Shown in pieces: positions 17,138 through 27,072 of a stretch of 64,000 nucleotides of DNA. Both the position numbers and the translations under genes were made by a program. This DNA comes from Natrinema halophilum (lineage in GTDB: Archaea; Halobacteriota; Halobacteria; Halobacteriales; Natrialbaceae): NCBI RefSeq assembly GCF_013402815.2, contig NZ_CP058601.1, positions 2,418,001 through 2,482,000 of the forward strand, read 5' to 3'. How positions within the stretch are numbered: position 1 is the first letter of the stretch; each line of letters starts with the position of its first letter. A model generated the notes under the pieces. The model saw nothing but the letters and a program-made list of their open reading frames with translations, made no database searches and was not told the DNA's origin.

Positions 17138-17212
17138 CACAGTCAACTCTTACTCGGCATAGAGTAAATACTTCTCGGTGCCGGGCGGCTCGCCGATCGG
17201 TTGGCCGAACTG

Positions 17213-17218
17213 TATATA
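17213..17218 (+). promoter_or_regulatory. TATA box for moxR, leaderless layout
   Basis: TATATA lies 24-29 bases before the moxR ATG at 17242. In haloarchaea transcription starts about 25 bases after this box, so the message would be leaderless or nearly so. Confidence 0.6.
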
Positions 17219-17241
17219 TCGGTCGGAGACTGACGCCGTGC

Positions 17242-18195
17242 ATGAACGTATCCGCAGCAGCCGAGACTAGTCAGGACGTCCTTGCGGAGATTCAGACGGC
17301 AGTTATCGGTGACCGAACACGATTCGAGACGATCCTCACCGCCATCGTCGGTCAGGGACACGTCCTCCTCGAGGACGTCCCCGGGACCGGGAAAACGCTC
17401 ACAGCACGGAGCCTCGCGACGACACTCGACCTCGAGTTCAAACGAATCCAGTTTACGCCCGATCTGTTGCCGGCCGACATCACTGGCACGCACGTCTACG
17501 ACGAGCAGGCAGGCGAGTTCGAGTTCGATGAAGGTCCGATCTTCGCGAACGTCGTTCTTGCGGACGAAATCAACCGTGCGCCGCCAAAAACGCAGGCCGC
17601 GCTGCTCGAGGCGATGGGCGAAAAGCAGGTTTCGATCGGCGGCGAGACCCGCGAGCTGCCGGACCCGTTCTTCGTCATCGCGACGCAAAATCCAGTCGAG
17701 CAGGAGGGGACCTTTCCGTTGCCGGAAGCCCAGATCGACCGCTTCATGATCAAGACGACGATGGGCTACCCCGACCGGGACGGCGAACTCGAGCTCGTCG
17801 ACCGGCGGGCGGACCGCCAGTCCCGAACGCCTGACGTCAGCAGCGTCGTTACTCGTGATGCAGTACTCGAGTTGCAGGACGTTCCCGAGTCGATCACCGT
17901 CGATCCCGCGATCCAGGAGTATCTGGTCGACGTCTGTCGAGCAACTCGAGAGGACGAGCGCGTCGAGGTCGGAATCTCGCCGCGTGGCCTCCAGCGGCTG
18001 TTCGAGGCGAGTCGGGCCCGCGCGACGATCGCAGGTCGAGACTACGTGTCCCCGGAAGACGTCCACGCTGTCGTCCATCCGGTGCTGGACCACCGAATCG
18101 TCCTGACGACGGAGGCGGACGTCCGCGACGTCGATCCGCACTCGATCGTCGACGGGGCGCTAAACAGTACCCCCGTGCCGTCGATGGACGAGTAA
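17242..18195 (+). CDS. MoxR-family AAA+ ATPase
   Basis: A 317-residue AAA+ ATPase with Walker A EDVPGTGKTLTA, Walker B VVLADEINRAPPKTQ, the sensor 1 region ATQNPVEQEGTFPLPEAQ and a C-terminal lid (ISPRGLQRL). MoxR proteins act as chaperones that help assemble or insert metal into VWA-domain partners, usually encoded next to DUF58 and transglutaminase or DUF4129 genes. Here the DUF58-DUF4129 cluster is 3 kb away on the opposite strand, with a metallo-hydrolase between. ATG 17242 (MNVSAAAETSQDV) fits the family length; the long upstream frame is non-conserved. Confidence 0.93.
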   Translation: MNVSAAAETSQDVLAEIQTAVIGDRTRFETILTAIVGQGHVLLEDVPGTGKTLTARSLATTLDLEFKRIQFTPDLLPADITGTHVYDEQAGEFEFDEGPIFANVVLADEINRAPPKTQAALLEAMGEKQVSIGGETRELPDPFFVIATQNPVEQEGTFPLPEAQIDRFMIKTTMGYPDRDGELELVDRRADRQSRTPDVSSVVTRDAVLELQDVPESITVDPAIQEYLVDVCRATREDERVEVGISPRGLQRLFEASRARATIAGRDYVSPEDVHAVVHPVLDHRIVLTTEADVRDVDPHSIVDGALNSTPVPSMDE

Positions 18196-18261
18196 GAGTG
18201 CAGCGGTCGGGGCTCGGTCGCCGACGCGTCGATCATTCGTTACCCCACCACGGTCGGGTCG

Positions 18262-19254
18262 TCAATACTCGAGTTCCCAGCGCTCCGCTTCAGTCCGTGC
18301 GAGTTCGTCTGCGACGCCATCGGCGAGCCGATAGTCGGTCCCCTCGCGAACGACGGTCCCCTCGCGTTCCAGATGCTCGAGATGGGCGTAGGATTCGCCC
18401 GGTCCGTGGAGGATGTGAATGCCCTCGAGTTCACCGAACAGGTCGGCGCTGACCGTCCAGGTATCGCAGGGACCGAGTCGGTCCAGCGCGTCGAGGACGC
18501 GCCAGGACCGCTCCTCGTGGTGATCGATAATGTACTGGGCGCGGTCGGCGGGATCGGCGATCGGATCGCGGTGGCCCGGCCACGCACGGTCGTAGCCGGC
18601 GTCGACGATCCCCTGAAGCGCGCGGAGGTACTTCTCGAGCGGCCGATCGACGCGGACGTCCGCACCGCCGACGTTGGGCGTATAGACGGGCAGTAGCACG
18701 TCGCCGGAAAAGACCTGCCGTTCACCCTCGAGATCCGCCTCGAACATGCTGAGGCCGGCCGCGTGTCCGGACGTGTGGACGACCTCGAGTTCGACGCCGT
18801 CGAACGAGAACGTCTCGCCGTGTTCGAACGGGGTGACGGACGGCGTTTCGACGGTCGTCTCGCCGTCGGCCATCCGCTCGAGAAGCGCCGCCTGGTTCTC
18901 CTCGGGCATCCCCCACTCCTCGAAGTACTCTTTCTGGCGGTCGTACATCGCTTCCCAGGCGTCGTCGCTACCTTCGACGAGTGCCGCATCATCGGCGTGG
19001 ACGTGGACCTCGGCCCCGCTTTCGGCCTGAATTTCGCCGGCTAACCCGCAGTGATCGTGGTGCCAGTGCGTAAGAAAGATCCGGTCGACGTCGGCGAATT
19101 CGAGCCCCCGTTCGTCGAACGCCGACTCGAGTTGCTCGCGGGTCGTCGCCATCCAGTCTCCGGTATCGATCAGTACCGTCTCCGGTCCATCCGAAAAGAG
19201 GTACGTATTGTTGTCACCTTCGAACGCAGAATTCGACAGCGATATTCGTTCCAT
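18262..19254 (-). CDS. MBL-fold metallo-hydrolase
   Basis: A 330-residue metallo-beta-lactamase fold protein. The metal motif is LTHWHHDHCG (HxHxDH), with a further His in HTSGHAAGLSMF and in WPGHRDPI, and the Asp ligand in the VFSGDVLLPVYT strand. Such proteins hydrolyse thioesters, lactones, phosphodiesters or similar; the C-terminal winged-helix-like region (about 250-310, HILHGPGESYAHLEHLE) resembles LACTB2-like enzymes. ATG 19254 gives MERISLSNSAFEGDNNTYLF, where the fold begins. It interrupts the space between moxR and its usual partners. Confidence 0.9.
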   Translation of the reverse strand: MERISLSNSAFEGDNNTYLFSDGPETVLIDTGDWMATTREQLESAFDERGLEFADVDRIFLTHWHHDHCGLAGEIQAESGAEVHVHADDAALVEGSDDAWEAMYDRQKEYFEEWGMPEENQAALLERMADGETTVETPSVTPFEHGETFSFDGVELEVVHTSGHAAGLSMFEADLEGERQVFSGDVLLPVYTPNVGGADVRVDRPLEKYLRALQGIVDAGYDRAWPGHRDPIADPADRAQYIIDHHEERSWRVLDALDRLGPCDTWTVSADLFGELEGIHILHGPGESYAHLEHLEREGTVVREGTDYRLADGVADELARTEAERWELEY

Positions 19255-19336
19255 GCACCCACATCTCAGAGGACCCAAGAAAACGTTATCTGAATCGGCA
19301 CGTTACGAACGGAGGTTCGGATCGGTGCTCACGGCG

Positions 19337-21043
19337 TCAGCCGCGAAGCGCCCAAGCTACGAGAACGACCACGAACAGCCCCGACCCGACGGCAACGGCG
19401 GCGATCACCGGATCGGTGATCATGGGGATGCCTGCACGCCACCGGTAGAGAGCAACGGTTCCGCCGGCGACGACGCCGCCCGAAAGGAGCGTCCCGCCAA
19501 CGTGGACGAGCTCCGCCCGCATCGTCGACGCACCGCGGCCGAGTTCCGTTCGAATTACGTCCGAGTACTCGCCGATGTCCCACAGGACGAACGCCGCCGC
19601 CGTCGTCCATATGGCCGGCTCGACTCGGCCGACGATCGCGAGTGCAACTGCCAGCACGAACACCGCGCCCGCAGCGAGCGCGGCGCCGATCGCTCGCTCA
19701 GGAAGCAGTCGAATCACTCGTAACGTGGTCACCGTCCACAGCAGCGACGACAGTGCGACCAGCGCGAAGACCAGCACGATCGCCACTAGCGTAAACGGCG
19801 GAATTGAAGTGAGAAACTCGAGTACCGACGGTGGGGCTGGTCCCTCGAGAGTTGCCCGTAGAAATCCTTCGATATCCGCCGCGAGCGCCGAATCCGCAGT
19901 CGCTTGGACGAGCACGATCGCGACGAGCGCGCCGCCGATCATCGGTGCGACCAGTCGGGCTACCACGACCGCGGGACCGCGACCGAGGATGCGACGCGAC
20001 CACTCGAGAAAGAGGAGCGCGAACGCGATCCCCGCGAGCGCGACCAGCGCCAGTCGGACGCCAGCAATCACGACGAGCGACGCCAGCGCGTCACCGGCCG
20101 GAGCCGGCAGTTCCGTTCTGAGCGCGACCGGCGTCACCACGGGTCCGTCGAGTCGATCGACGGCGATCGGTGCGATGACGGCTCCGGCCCCGAGCGCGAG
20201 TGCCCCGCGAATCGAAAGCGAACATCCCCGGCGAAGGCCCGATACAGCCGTCGTAACCGCGTCGCGGCGGTCCGGAGGGACGAGCCGCTCGAACGGGAGC
20301 GTCGCGAGCGCACGGCTCGAGAGCATCGCGGCGACGGCCACGAGTCCGGCAAACGAGACGACCGCCAGCATTCCGGTGGGCGTAACGAGGACGTCCTCGA
20401 TCACGCCGAGCGTGTCCGTTGCGGCCGCGACAGCGTGTGCACGGAGGTCAGCCCTGGGGAGAATCGGCAGCACCGCGACGGCGACGACGCCGAGCGCGGC
20501 GAGTATCGTCCCAGTCGAACCGTGACGGACGCCACCGCGTCCGAACCGCGGCCAGGAGAGTAGCCCGGCCGCGAAGGCAGCGACGACGAGCGCCCAGACG
20601 GTTACGCCGGCGATCAGCCCCACCCCCGACGAGGTCAACGCGAGTACGCTCGCGAGGAGGAGTGGCGACGACACCAGGACGGAAACCGGGGCCGCAACGA
20701 CGCCGCCGAGACCCCGCAAGAGCGGCCGCTCGCTCGCCAGCAATACCGTGGTCAGCGCGGCTGCTAGCCCGGCCCCGGTCGCCAGCACGGCCAGCCTGCG
20801 GCCGACGAGCGTCGAACCGATCGCGATCCCAACTCCCAGGGTCCAGCAGATCATCGCGACGTCACTCGCCGTCGGTCTACGGAGTGCCGTCCGTACACCA
20901 CGTATCGCTGACTCGAGGACGTATCGTCCGGTCTCCCGGGCGACCGCTCGCCGCGATACCGCCCCTCCCGCAACCGAGTCGTTTCCGTCGCGGCCGCGAC
21001 GATTCGTTCGTCCGGCGGAGCCAGTGACAGCGTCGCCCCTCAC
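19337..21043 (-). CDS. Large polytopic membrane protein, DUF7519-like, last gene of MoxR-partner operon
   Basis: A 568-residue protein with about a dozen hydrophobic segments and a basic N-terminal tail. I associate it with DUF7519, which in haloarchaea follows a DUF58 gene in MoxR clusters. No catalytic motif is visible. The GTG start at 21043 overlaps the DUF58 stop in GTGA, so translation is coupled. It is likely a membrane partner of the complex; the function is unknown. Confidence 0.8.
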   Translation of the reverse strand: MRGDAVTGSAGRTNRRGRDGNDSVAGGAVSRRAVARETGRYVLESAIRGVRTALRRPTASDVAMICWTLGVGIAIGSTLVGRRLAVLATGAGLAAALTTVLLASERPLLRGLGGVVAAPVSVLVSSPLLLASVLALTSSGVGLIAGVTVWALVVAAFAAGLLSWPRFGRGGVRHGSTGTILAALGVVAVAVLPILPRADLRAHAVAAATDTLGVIEDVLVTPTGMLAVVSFAGLVAVAAMLSSRALATLPFERLVPPDRRDAVTTAVSGLRRGCSLSIRGALALGAGAVIAPIAVDRLDGPVVTPVALRTELPAPAGDALASLVVIAGVRLALVALAGIAFALLFLEWSRRILGRGPAVVVARLVAPMIGGALVAIVLVQATADSALAADIEGFLRATLEGPAPPSVLEFLTSIPPFTLVAIVLVFALVALSSLLWTVTTLRVIRLLPERAIGAALAAGAVFVLAVALAIVGRVEPAIWTTAAAFVLWDIGEYSDVIRTELGRGASTMRAELVHVGGTLLSGGVVAGGTVALYRWRAGIPMITDPVIAAVAVGSGLFVVVLVAWALRG

Positions 21044-22491
21044 GCGGGCCCACCTCCGCGACCGCCGGGGCCTGCACGGAACGCCCTGGCCAGTTCGACC
21101 GAGAGCGGATCTTTGCGCTGCCAGTCGACGACGGTCGCACCGAGTCCGCGGAGCGCATCGATCCTATTCGCCCGCTGCAGGCCGGCGATCCTGGCCCCCG
21201 TCGTAGCCGACGACGACTCGATATCGGCCGTCACGTCGGGGGAGACGACCGTCACCGCCCGCCCGCGTGTCCGCAGCGTTTCGACGATATCGACCGCCGC
21301 CCGGTCGAACAACGGCGTACACAGAACGACCTGCGCGCGCTGGGGCAACCGCCGCTCGAGGTCGACCGCGAGCGTGCCGCCATCGGACCGGTCACCGCCG
21401 TCCGCAACGGGACGACCAGCCGTAGATTCTGAAAACGTACCCGACTCCGATTTCGATCCGGTCTGTGGCTCTCTCCCCGACCCGCCGGCCGCGTCGCTGA
21501 TCGCGTCCGCGACCTGACTCCGAACGGCATCGCCCGCCCCCGGCTCGATCCACGTCTCGCCCGTGAGCATCGCCAGGCCGGTTCGGTTGCCGTCCTCGAT
21601 CGAGGCGACGACGCCGCGGGAGGCGGCGTATAGCGTGAGGTCGTACGAATCCGGGCCGCCGTCGCTCGTTCTGCGATGGACGTTCGCGCGGTCGTCGATC
21701 ACGAAGACGATCGTCACCGCCCGTTCTTCGCGGTACTCGACGGTTGCCAGGTCGCCCGTTCGGGCGAACCGGTGCCAGTCGATCCGGTTCATCGGATCGC
21801 CGCGGCGGTACTCTCGAGTTGCGAAGAACTCGACGCCGCTTCCGCCGTCATCGGTCGGCGTCTGACCCACGAACTGGATCGTCCGATCCTGTAACGGGAA
21901 CGAATCCAGCAGCGTCTCGCAGGTGAAACTGTCGTCGCCACCGAGATCGTACTCGGCAGTCGCGACCGCCGTCGCCGACAGCGAACGACAGCGGACCGTC
22001 GCCGTCCCGAACTCGTGTTCCCCGCGCGGCGGCTCGAGGTCGTACTCGTGGGAAACCGTCTCGCCCGGCCGGACAGCGGTCGCGAACGCGGGCGAACCGC
22101 CGGTCACCGGTACCTCTTCGGGCGGTTCGTCGACGACGCGGACGTCCGACGCGACAGTCGACCCTTCGTTCGTCACCGACAGCGTCACCGTCACCGACTG
22201 GCCGGGTCTAACCCGCGAGTCCTCGACCGCGCGTTCGAGTCGCAAGTCGGAGTCGACGTCGGTTTCAGGGGGAGAATCAGCGTCGGCAGTCGTATCTGCA
22301 TCCAGGCGGCCGGTTTCGTTTTCGGCGCCGAGGTCGGGGACTGAACTCGCCTGTCCGACGAGTACGAACCCCAGCGCGACGACCGCGAGGAAGAACAGAG
22401 CCGGGATGCCGAGCGTGACCGCGAGCAAGGCAGTGAACAGAGCGACGACGAGCGCGCCGTGCCAGCGAGCGCGGCGGGTGAATTCGGTCAC
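21040..22491 (-). CDS. DUF58 domain-containing membrane-anchored protein
   Basis: A 483-residue protein: two N-terminal hydrophobic segments (about residues 12-55), an extracytosolic-type beta domain (about 110-230, with VRPGQSVTVTLSVTNEGSTV), then the DUF58 core with REYRRGDPMNRIDWHRFART and a VWA-like region starting TIVFVIDDRANV. DUF58 proteins are the common partners of MoxR ATPases. GTG 22491 (MTEFTRRARWHG) is the start because it overlaps the upstream stop as GTGA and the fold begins there; the longer upstream frame is Arg-rich shadow. Confidence 0.9.
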   Translation of the reverse strand: MTEFTRRARWHGALVVALFTALLAVTLGIPALFFLAVVALGFVLVGQASSVPDLGAENETGRLDADTTADADSPPETDVDSDLRLERAVEDSRVRPGQSVTVTLSVTNEGSTVASDVRVVDEPPEEVPVTGGSPAFATAVRPGETVSHEYDLEPPRGEHEFGTATVRCRSLSATAVATAEYDLGGDDSFTCETLLDSFPLQDRTIQFVGQTPTDDGGSGVEFFATREYRRGDPMNRIDWHRFARTGDLATVEYREERAVTIVFVIDDRANVHRRTSDGGPDSYDLTLYAASRGVVASIEDGNRTGLAMLTGETWIEPGAGDAVRSQVADAISDAAGGSGREPQTGSKSESGTFSESTAGRPVADGGDRSDGGTLAVDLERRLPQRAQVVLCTPLFDRAAVDIVETLRTRGRAVTVVSPDVTADIESSSATTGARIAGLQRANRIDALRGLGATVVDWQRKDPLSVELARAFRAGPGGRGGGPA

Positions 22492-23222
22492 GACGTCACC
22501 TCCGCATCCGTGCCAGGCTCTGCGTTCGCGGTCACCGTCGATGTCGTCTCGGTTGCAACCGCCGGCGTCGATTGGATGCGGTCGATTTCGTCGATCGTAC
22601 GCTCGAGGCTCCGGACGAACGGGTCTGCGGTGCTGACGAGGTCCACGAGCCAGAGCCACAGCGGGGTCGACGGTCCCTCGTCGCCTCCGAGGAACGCGGC
22701 GGCTCGCGGGTCGTCGGTCCACGTTCCGGCCTCGATCGCGGCCATCGCGCTGGGTTCGGTCAGTCCGGCCCGGTTCGCGTAGGCGGTCGCAGCGATCGGA
22801 CGGAGCGACTCGACGAGCCGCTCACGGGCTTCTTCGCGCGTCGAACGCGGCCGGTCGTCGTAGGCCCTCGCGAGTTCGATCCGGCGATCGAACGGATCGC
22901 CGACGATCGGATAGTCGGCCGTCGCTTCGGTGTCGAGCCGAGGACGTCCAGTAGCCGACTCGTCTGCCTCGCCGATCAGCGACGTCGTCGACGACGAGCG
23001 AAGCCGGCCGGTGATACCGAGCGTCGGCGCGAGCAGAACGAGGACGAGGATGAGCGCCAGCACGACCGCGCTCGGGTCGAGCGCGATCAATAGCGCTTCG
23101 AGTACGGGAACCGCATCGAGAAGCACCGTCGGCTGGAGAGTCAGAGTTGTACCGACAGCGAGCAACGCCGCCGCGAGGAACGTGACGATCGCGAGTCCGG
23201 CCGTCGACGGCGTCCTACTCAT
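22488..23222 (-). CDS. DUF7269-like membrane protein of MoxR-partner operon
   Basis: A 244-residue protein starting MSRTPSTAGLAIVTFLAAAL, with two N-terminal hydrophobic segments (about 9-30 and 45-70) and a soluble acidic C-terminal domain with SLRPIAATAYANRAGL. This order and its place between DUF4129 and DUF58 genes match DUF7269 of haloarchaea. The start at 23222 overlaps the end of the DUF4129 gene by eight bases, and its stop overlaps the DUF58 start, so the operon is tightly coupled. Confidence 0.82.
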   Translation of the reverse strand: MSRTPSTAGLAIVTFLAAALLAVGTTLTLQPTVLLDAVPVLEALLIALDPSAVVLALILVLVLLAPTLGITGRLRSSSTTSLIGEADESATGRPRLDTEATADYPIVGDPFDRRIELARAYDDRPRSTREEARERLVESLRPIAATAYANRAGLTEPSAMAAIEAGTWTDDPRAAAFLGGDEGPSTPLWLWLVDLVSTADPFVRSLERTIDEIDRIQSTPAVATETTSTVTANAEPGTDAEVTS

Positions 23223-24498
23223 CGGTCCCGTCCTCCGTCTCCGGCACCGTGCCCAGTTCGTCGTCCCCACCCTCGGATGTCGCGTCGAGTGCGTCACGCA
23301 GTCGGTCGTGAGCGGCTTTCGTTCGCTCGAGATAGGAGTCCGGATCCCGATCGCCGTACTCTACGTCGCGAAAGGAGTCGGTGATCGTCTCGACCGGATC
23401 GGCGGGTGCACCGGCGTTCGTGGCGCTCCGAGCGACATCTTTCGGCGTCGTAGTCGCGACGCGCCGCCGATACATCGGCGAGGCGTTGATCACGCTCTCG
23501 AAGGCCTGCCGGATTCGCTCGCGAGGGGCGGCCCGTTCCTCGAGGGCAGCAGCGGCGTCGCCATCGTCCTCGCCGTTACCGAGCAACACCAGCGCCGCCG
23601 ACGAGCCGGCGTCTCGAACGCGCTCGCCGATCGAACGAATTACGTTCGTTATCGCGGTTAACACGAGCCCCGGAAGTTCAGCGATCGAAGTCACTCTGCG
23701 AAGTGCAACGAGCCCTCGTTCAATCGCCCGCGAGCAGGCGACGACACCCGCAAGCGAGAACGAAACGAGTCGAGCCAGGATCGAAAGCAGGGTACTGATC
23801 GGCTCGTCTCGAATGAAGAAGAGATAGCCGACGAGCAAGAGGGAGATCACGGCGAGGACAGCCACCACTGGGTAGCCGGAGAGCTCCGAGACCGAGTCCG
23901 TGAGCGACGAACCGCTCTCGGCTGCGTTCGTGGTAGTCTGCCCGTTGCTTCCCGCCGAGTCGGGGCCGCTCTCGCTTCGAGGCGCATCGGATTGGCCGTC
24001 GTTTCCGCCGGTTCGATCCCGCTCGAGGGACGACTTCTCGGCTTCGCCACCCCCGTCCGTTGCGTCGCTATCGGGTCCATTCCCCTCGCCATTCGACGCC
24101 GTTTCGCTGTCGCCGCCAGCCAGCTCACCGCCGAATCCACCGCCCCCGTTCGACAGCGCCATCAATTCGCCGAAGAGACTACCGAAAAGCGGACTTCCCG
24201 ACACGTCGGCTTCGTCGAGGAGGCTCGAGCCGAGTAACGAACCACCTGTACCAGCGCTGCCACCACTGCCCCCACCGCTTTCACCGATACCACCAGATCC
24301 GCTTATTCCGGCGGCAGGTGATAGCTCCGTCGAGCCGCCGGAAATTCGATCTCCGGAAAGGTCTTCGAAAACGTCACTCGCTGGCGACGCTGCGGTGAGT
24401 GGCGCCATCCCACTCGCCGCCAAGATCAACCCACAGATCGCACATACTACCGCACCGATTGCGAGTGCTCGCCGTCCAGCACTCGGCCCACCATTCAT
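23215..24498 (-). CDS. DUF4129 domain-containing exported membrane protein
   Basis: A 427-residue protein. An N-terminal signal-like segment (about 10-35) is followed by a long Gly/Ser/Asp-rich stretch (about 60-200), one membrane segment near residue 215 (GYPVVAVLAVISLLLVGYLF), a possible second hydrophobic stretch, and a cytosolic DUF4129 domain at the C-terminus (TTTPKDVARSATNAG then SFRDVEYGDRD). DUF4129 domains often accompany transglutaminase domains in MoxR clusters; no transglutaminase is here. ATG 24498 (MNGGPSAGRRALAIGAV) is chosen for its signal. It is the first gene of the operon. Confidence 0.85.
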   Translation of the reverse strand: MNGGPSAGRRALAIGAVVCAICGLILAASGMAPLTAASPASDVFEDLSGDRISGGSTELSPAAGISGSGGIGESGGGSGGSAGTGGSLLGSSLLDEADVSGSPLFGSLFGELMALSNGGGGFGGELAGGDSETASNGEGNGPDSDATDGGGEAEKSSLERDRTGGNDGQSDAPRSESGPDSAGSNGQTTTNAAESGSSLTDSVSELSGYPVVAVLAVISLLLVGYLFFIRDEPISTLLSILARLVSFSLAGVVACSRAIERGLVALRRVTSIAELPGLVLTAITNVIRSIGERVRDAGSSAALVLLGNGEDDGDAAAALEERAAPRERIRQAFESVINASPMYRRRVATTTPKDVARSATNAGAPADPVETITDSFRDVEYGDRDPDSYLERTKAAHDRLRDALDATSEGGDDELGTVPETEDGTDE

Positions 24499-24656
24499 AG
24501 TACCGTACAGTAGACGCAATCGGTATTTACGCTTTATTGCCACGAACGGGAAGAAACCGGTATCACTCCAAACCGAGTGCTAGCGTATCGAAAGAAATCA
24601 CACTCGAAACATGGCATCACCAATACGACGACCGACTGTCCACTCGTGGGGGCGGA

Positions 24657-25130
24657 TCAGGAGCCCCAGAAGTTCTCGCGGCTGCCAAGGCGCTCGCGTG
24701 ACGGATCGTCGCCATCGGTACCAGCATCCGACTCACCATCGCTCTCTGCGGCGACGTCGTCAGTCGTTTCAGCATCCGTCGATTCGTCTCCGGGATCCAT
24801 CGGGAGCATTTCCAGCTCTTCTGCGCGTGCGTGATTGCTGTGAACACGTGTGATTTCGACTCGGGCGCGAGCCTTGGGGAGGATGCCGTCGACCATGACG
24901 ATGAACCCGTCCTCGGTTCGTCCGACTCCGGCACCGCTTTCGTGCATGTCGACGATGTCGATGACGACTTCCTCGCCAGGTTTGACTGGCTGCGTTTTGA
25001 GGTCATCGATGGGTTGATTGTAGTGATTGCACCACTCTTTGCCACCCCGATCACCGTAATGTTGACACCCCATACCCGAGATTCGTTCGGAAAAGCTCGG
25101 GCAGTCGTCGGCAAGTGGACAGTCTGCCAT
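24657..25130 (-). CDS. TRAM domain RNA-binding protein with N-terminal cysteine cluster
   Basis: A 157-residue protein. The N-terminus (MADCPLADDCPSFSERISGM) has Cys at about 4, 10, 22 and 34, a probable metal site. Residues about 45-110 are a TRAM domain (KPGEEVVIDIVDMHESGAGV, then ILPKARARVEI), an OB-like fold that binds RNA. The C-terminus is an acidic, disordered tail. TRAM proteins in archaea act as RNA chaperones. ATG 25130 was preferred because the upstream frame shows no conserved residues. Confidence 0.88.
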   Translation of the reverse strand: MADCPLADDCPSFSERISGMGCQHYGDRGGKEWCNHYNQPIDDLKTQPVKPGEEVVIDIVDMHESGAGVGRTEDGFIVMVDGILPKARARVEITRVHSNHARAEELEMLPMDPGDESTDAETTDDVAAESDGESDAGTDGDDPSRERLGSRENFWGS

Positions 25131-25330
25131 GTTCTGTACTATCAGCGGTGGCGTTAAACCGTTTCCGTCTTTCGGATAGTTACGAGGTTCAAACAATCGG
25201 GGGAATTCCTCGCCACGAGAATGGAATGGAAATAACACCGATCGAATGACGGTTATAGGGTACGGAAACGGATTGCGGGAGACGTTGCGTTTCGAAAAGG
25301 TTTACGGGTTGGACGCCCCAGTGATGGCTG

Positions 25331-26122
25331 ATGAAAATTCTCGTAACGGTCAAAGAGGTGGCGACCGTCGAAGACGAGTTCGAAATCGACGGCACCGAGA
25401 TTGCAGATCAGTACCTCGGTGCTGATCTCAACGAGTGGGACGACTACGCGATCGAAGAAGCCGTCCAGCTCCAGGAAGCCGGGATCGCCGACGAAGTCGT
25501 AACCGTCACCATCGGGCCGGAAGACTGTGAACAGACCATCCGCCAGGCGCTTGCCAAAGGCGCCGACCGCGCCGTCCGCGTCTGGGACGACTCCCTCGAG
25601 GGCGTCGACCTGCTCGACGTCAACGCGAAGACGGAGATCTTGAGCGCCGTCGTCGAGGAAGAAGAGCCCGATCTCGTCTTGAGCGGCGTCCAGGCCGGGG
25701 ACGACAGTTTCGCCGCGACCGGCGTGTCCGTCGCCGAAAACGTCGGCTTCCAGTGGGGCGCCGTCGTCAATCACCTCGAGCACGACTTCAGCGGCGACAC
25801 CGTATCGGTGCGCCGCGAACTCGAGGGCGGCGTCGAAGAACTGAACGAAATCGAGCTGCCGGCCGTGCTGACGATCCAGACCGGGATCAACGAGCCCCGC
25901 TACGCCAGCCTCCGCGGTATCCGCCAGGCCCAGCGCAAGGAACTCGACGTCCAGAACCTGGCCGACCTCGGCGTCGACGAGAGCGCCATCGATGCCGACC
26001 TCGAACTGACGGACATGTACGAACCCGAAAGCGAAAGCGACGTCACCGTCTGGGAGGGCGGCCCGGACGATACCGCCGCAGAACTCGGTGAACTGCTCCG
26101 CGACAAGGGGGTGGCACAATGA
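25331..26122 (+). CDS. etfB: Electron transfer flavoprotein, beta subunit
   Basis: A 263-residue EtfB. The start MKILVTVKEVATVEDEFEI, the AMP-binding region (VLSGVQAGDDSFAATG) and the signature LPAVLTIQTGINEPRYASL with a following Arg/Lys-rich GIRQAQRKE are typical. With EtfA it carries FAD and shuttles electrons from acyl-CoA or other dehydrogenases to the quinone pool. Its stop overlaps the etfA start (ATGA). A T-rich GGTTTACGG about 30 bases before the ATG is a candidate TATA box for a leaderless message. Confidence 0.96.
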   Translation: MKILVTVKEVATVEDEFEIDGTEIADQYLGADLNEWDDYAIEEAVQLQEAGIADEVVTVTIGPEDCEQTIRQALAKGADRAVRVWDDSLEGVDLLDVNAKTEILSAVVEEEEPDLVLSGVQAGDDSFAATGVSVAENVGFQWGAVVNHLEHDFSGDTVSVRRELEGGVEELNEIELPAVLTIQTGINEPRYASLRGIRQAQRKELDVQNLADLGVDESAIDADLELTDMYEPESESDVTVWEGGPDDTAAELGELLRDKGVAQ

Positions 26123-27072
26123 CCGACGTGCTCGCGGTCACCGACCACCGCCGCGGCGAACTCCGCGACGTCAGCTACGAACTCATCACCGCCGGCCGCA
26201 GCCTCGCCGACGAAACCGGCGGCGACCTCCACCTCGCGGTCATCAGCGGCACCGTCGACGACTTCGCCGACAAACTCAACCGCGAGGGCGTCGACGCCAT
26301 CCACACCGTCCCCTACGGCGAAGAGTTCAACCACGACGTCTACACGCAGGCGATCACGCAACTCTACGACGAACTCGCCCCCCAGTACGTCCTTACGCCC
26401 AACAGCGTCAACGGACTCGACTACGCCCCCGCCGTCGCCAACGCACTCGACCTCCCGGTCGTCACCGACACCATCGGCCTCGAAACCGACGGCGAAACCC
26501 TGATCGCAACCCGTGAAATGTACGGCAGCAAAGTCGAGACGACGAACGAACTCGAAAATAACGCCGTCGTCACGATCCGCAGCGCAGAGTGGCCGGCCGC
26601 CGAAGGGACCGGCGACGCCACGATCGACGCCTTCGACGCCGACATCGACGAAGCCGCCATCGGCTCGACCGTCAGCGGCTTCGAGGAAGTCGGCGGCGGC
26701 GACGTCGACATCAGCGAGGCCGAACTGCTGGTCTCGATCGGGCGCGGAATCGAAGAAGAGGAGAACCTCGACCTGATCCGGGATCTGGCCGACGCCCTCG
26801 GCGCGACGCTGTCATCCTCGCGTCCGATCGTCGACAACGGCTGGCTGCCCAAAAACCGCCAGGTCGGCCAGTCCGGCAAAGTCGTCACGCCCGACGTCTA
26901 CATCGCGATCGGCATCTCCGGTGCCGTCCAGCACGTCGCCGGCATGAAGGGGTCGGATACGATCGTTGCGATCAACACCGATCCCAACGCACCGATCATG
27001 GACATCGCCGATTACGCGATCCACGACGACCTCTTCGACGTCGTCCCGGCGCTTATCGACGAGTTCCAGTAG
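26119..27072 (+). CDS. etfA: Electron transfer flavoprotein, alpha subunit
   Basis: A 317-residue EtfA. The C-terminal FAD domain is clear: [20 protein letters not shown], then [16 protein letters not shown] and [17 protein letters not shown]. It overlaps etfB by four bases and forms the ETF heterodimer. The last 44 bases before the final stop base recur as a perfect direct repeat 89 bases downstream (see repeat). No fix-type quinone reductase genes are adjacent. Confidence 0.96.
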   Translation: MTDVLAVTDHRRGELRDVSYELITAGRSLADETGGDLHLAVISGTVDDFADKLNREGVDAIHTVPYGEEFNHDVYTQAITQLYDELAPQYVLTPNSVNGLDYAPAVANALDLPVVTDTIGLETDGETLIATREMYGSKVETTNELENNAVVTIRSAEWPAAEGTGDATIDAFDADIDEAAIGSTVSGFEEVGGGDVDISEAELLVSIGRGIEEEENLDLIRDLADALGATLSSSRPIVDNGWLPKNRQVGQSGKVVTPDVYIAIGISGAVQHVAGMKGSDTIVAINTDPNAPIMDIADYAIHDDLFDVVPALIDEFQ

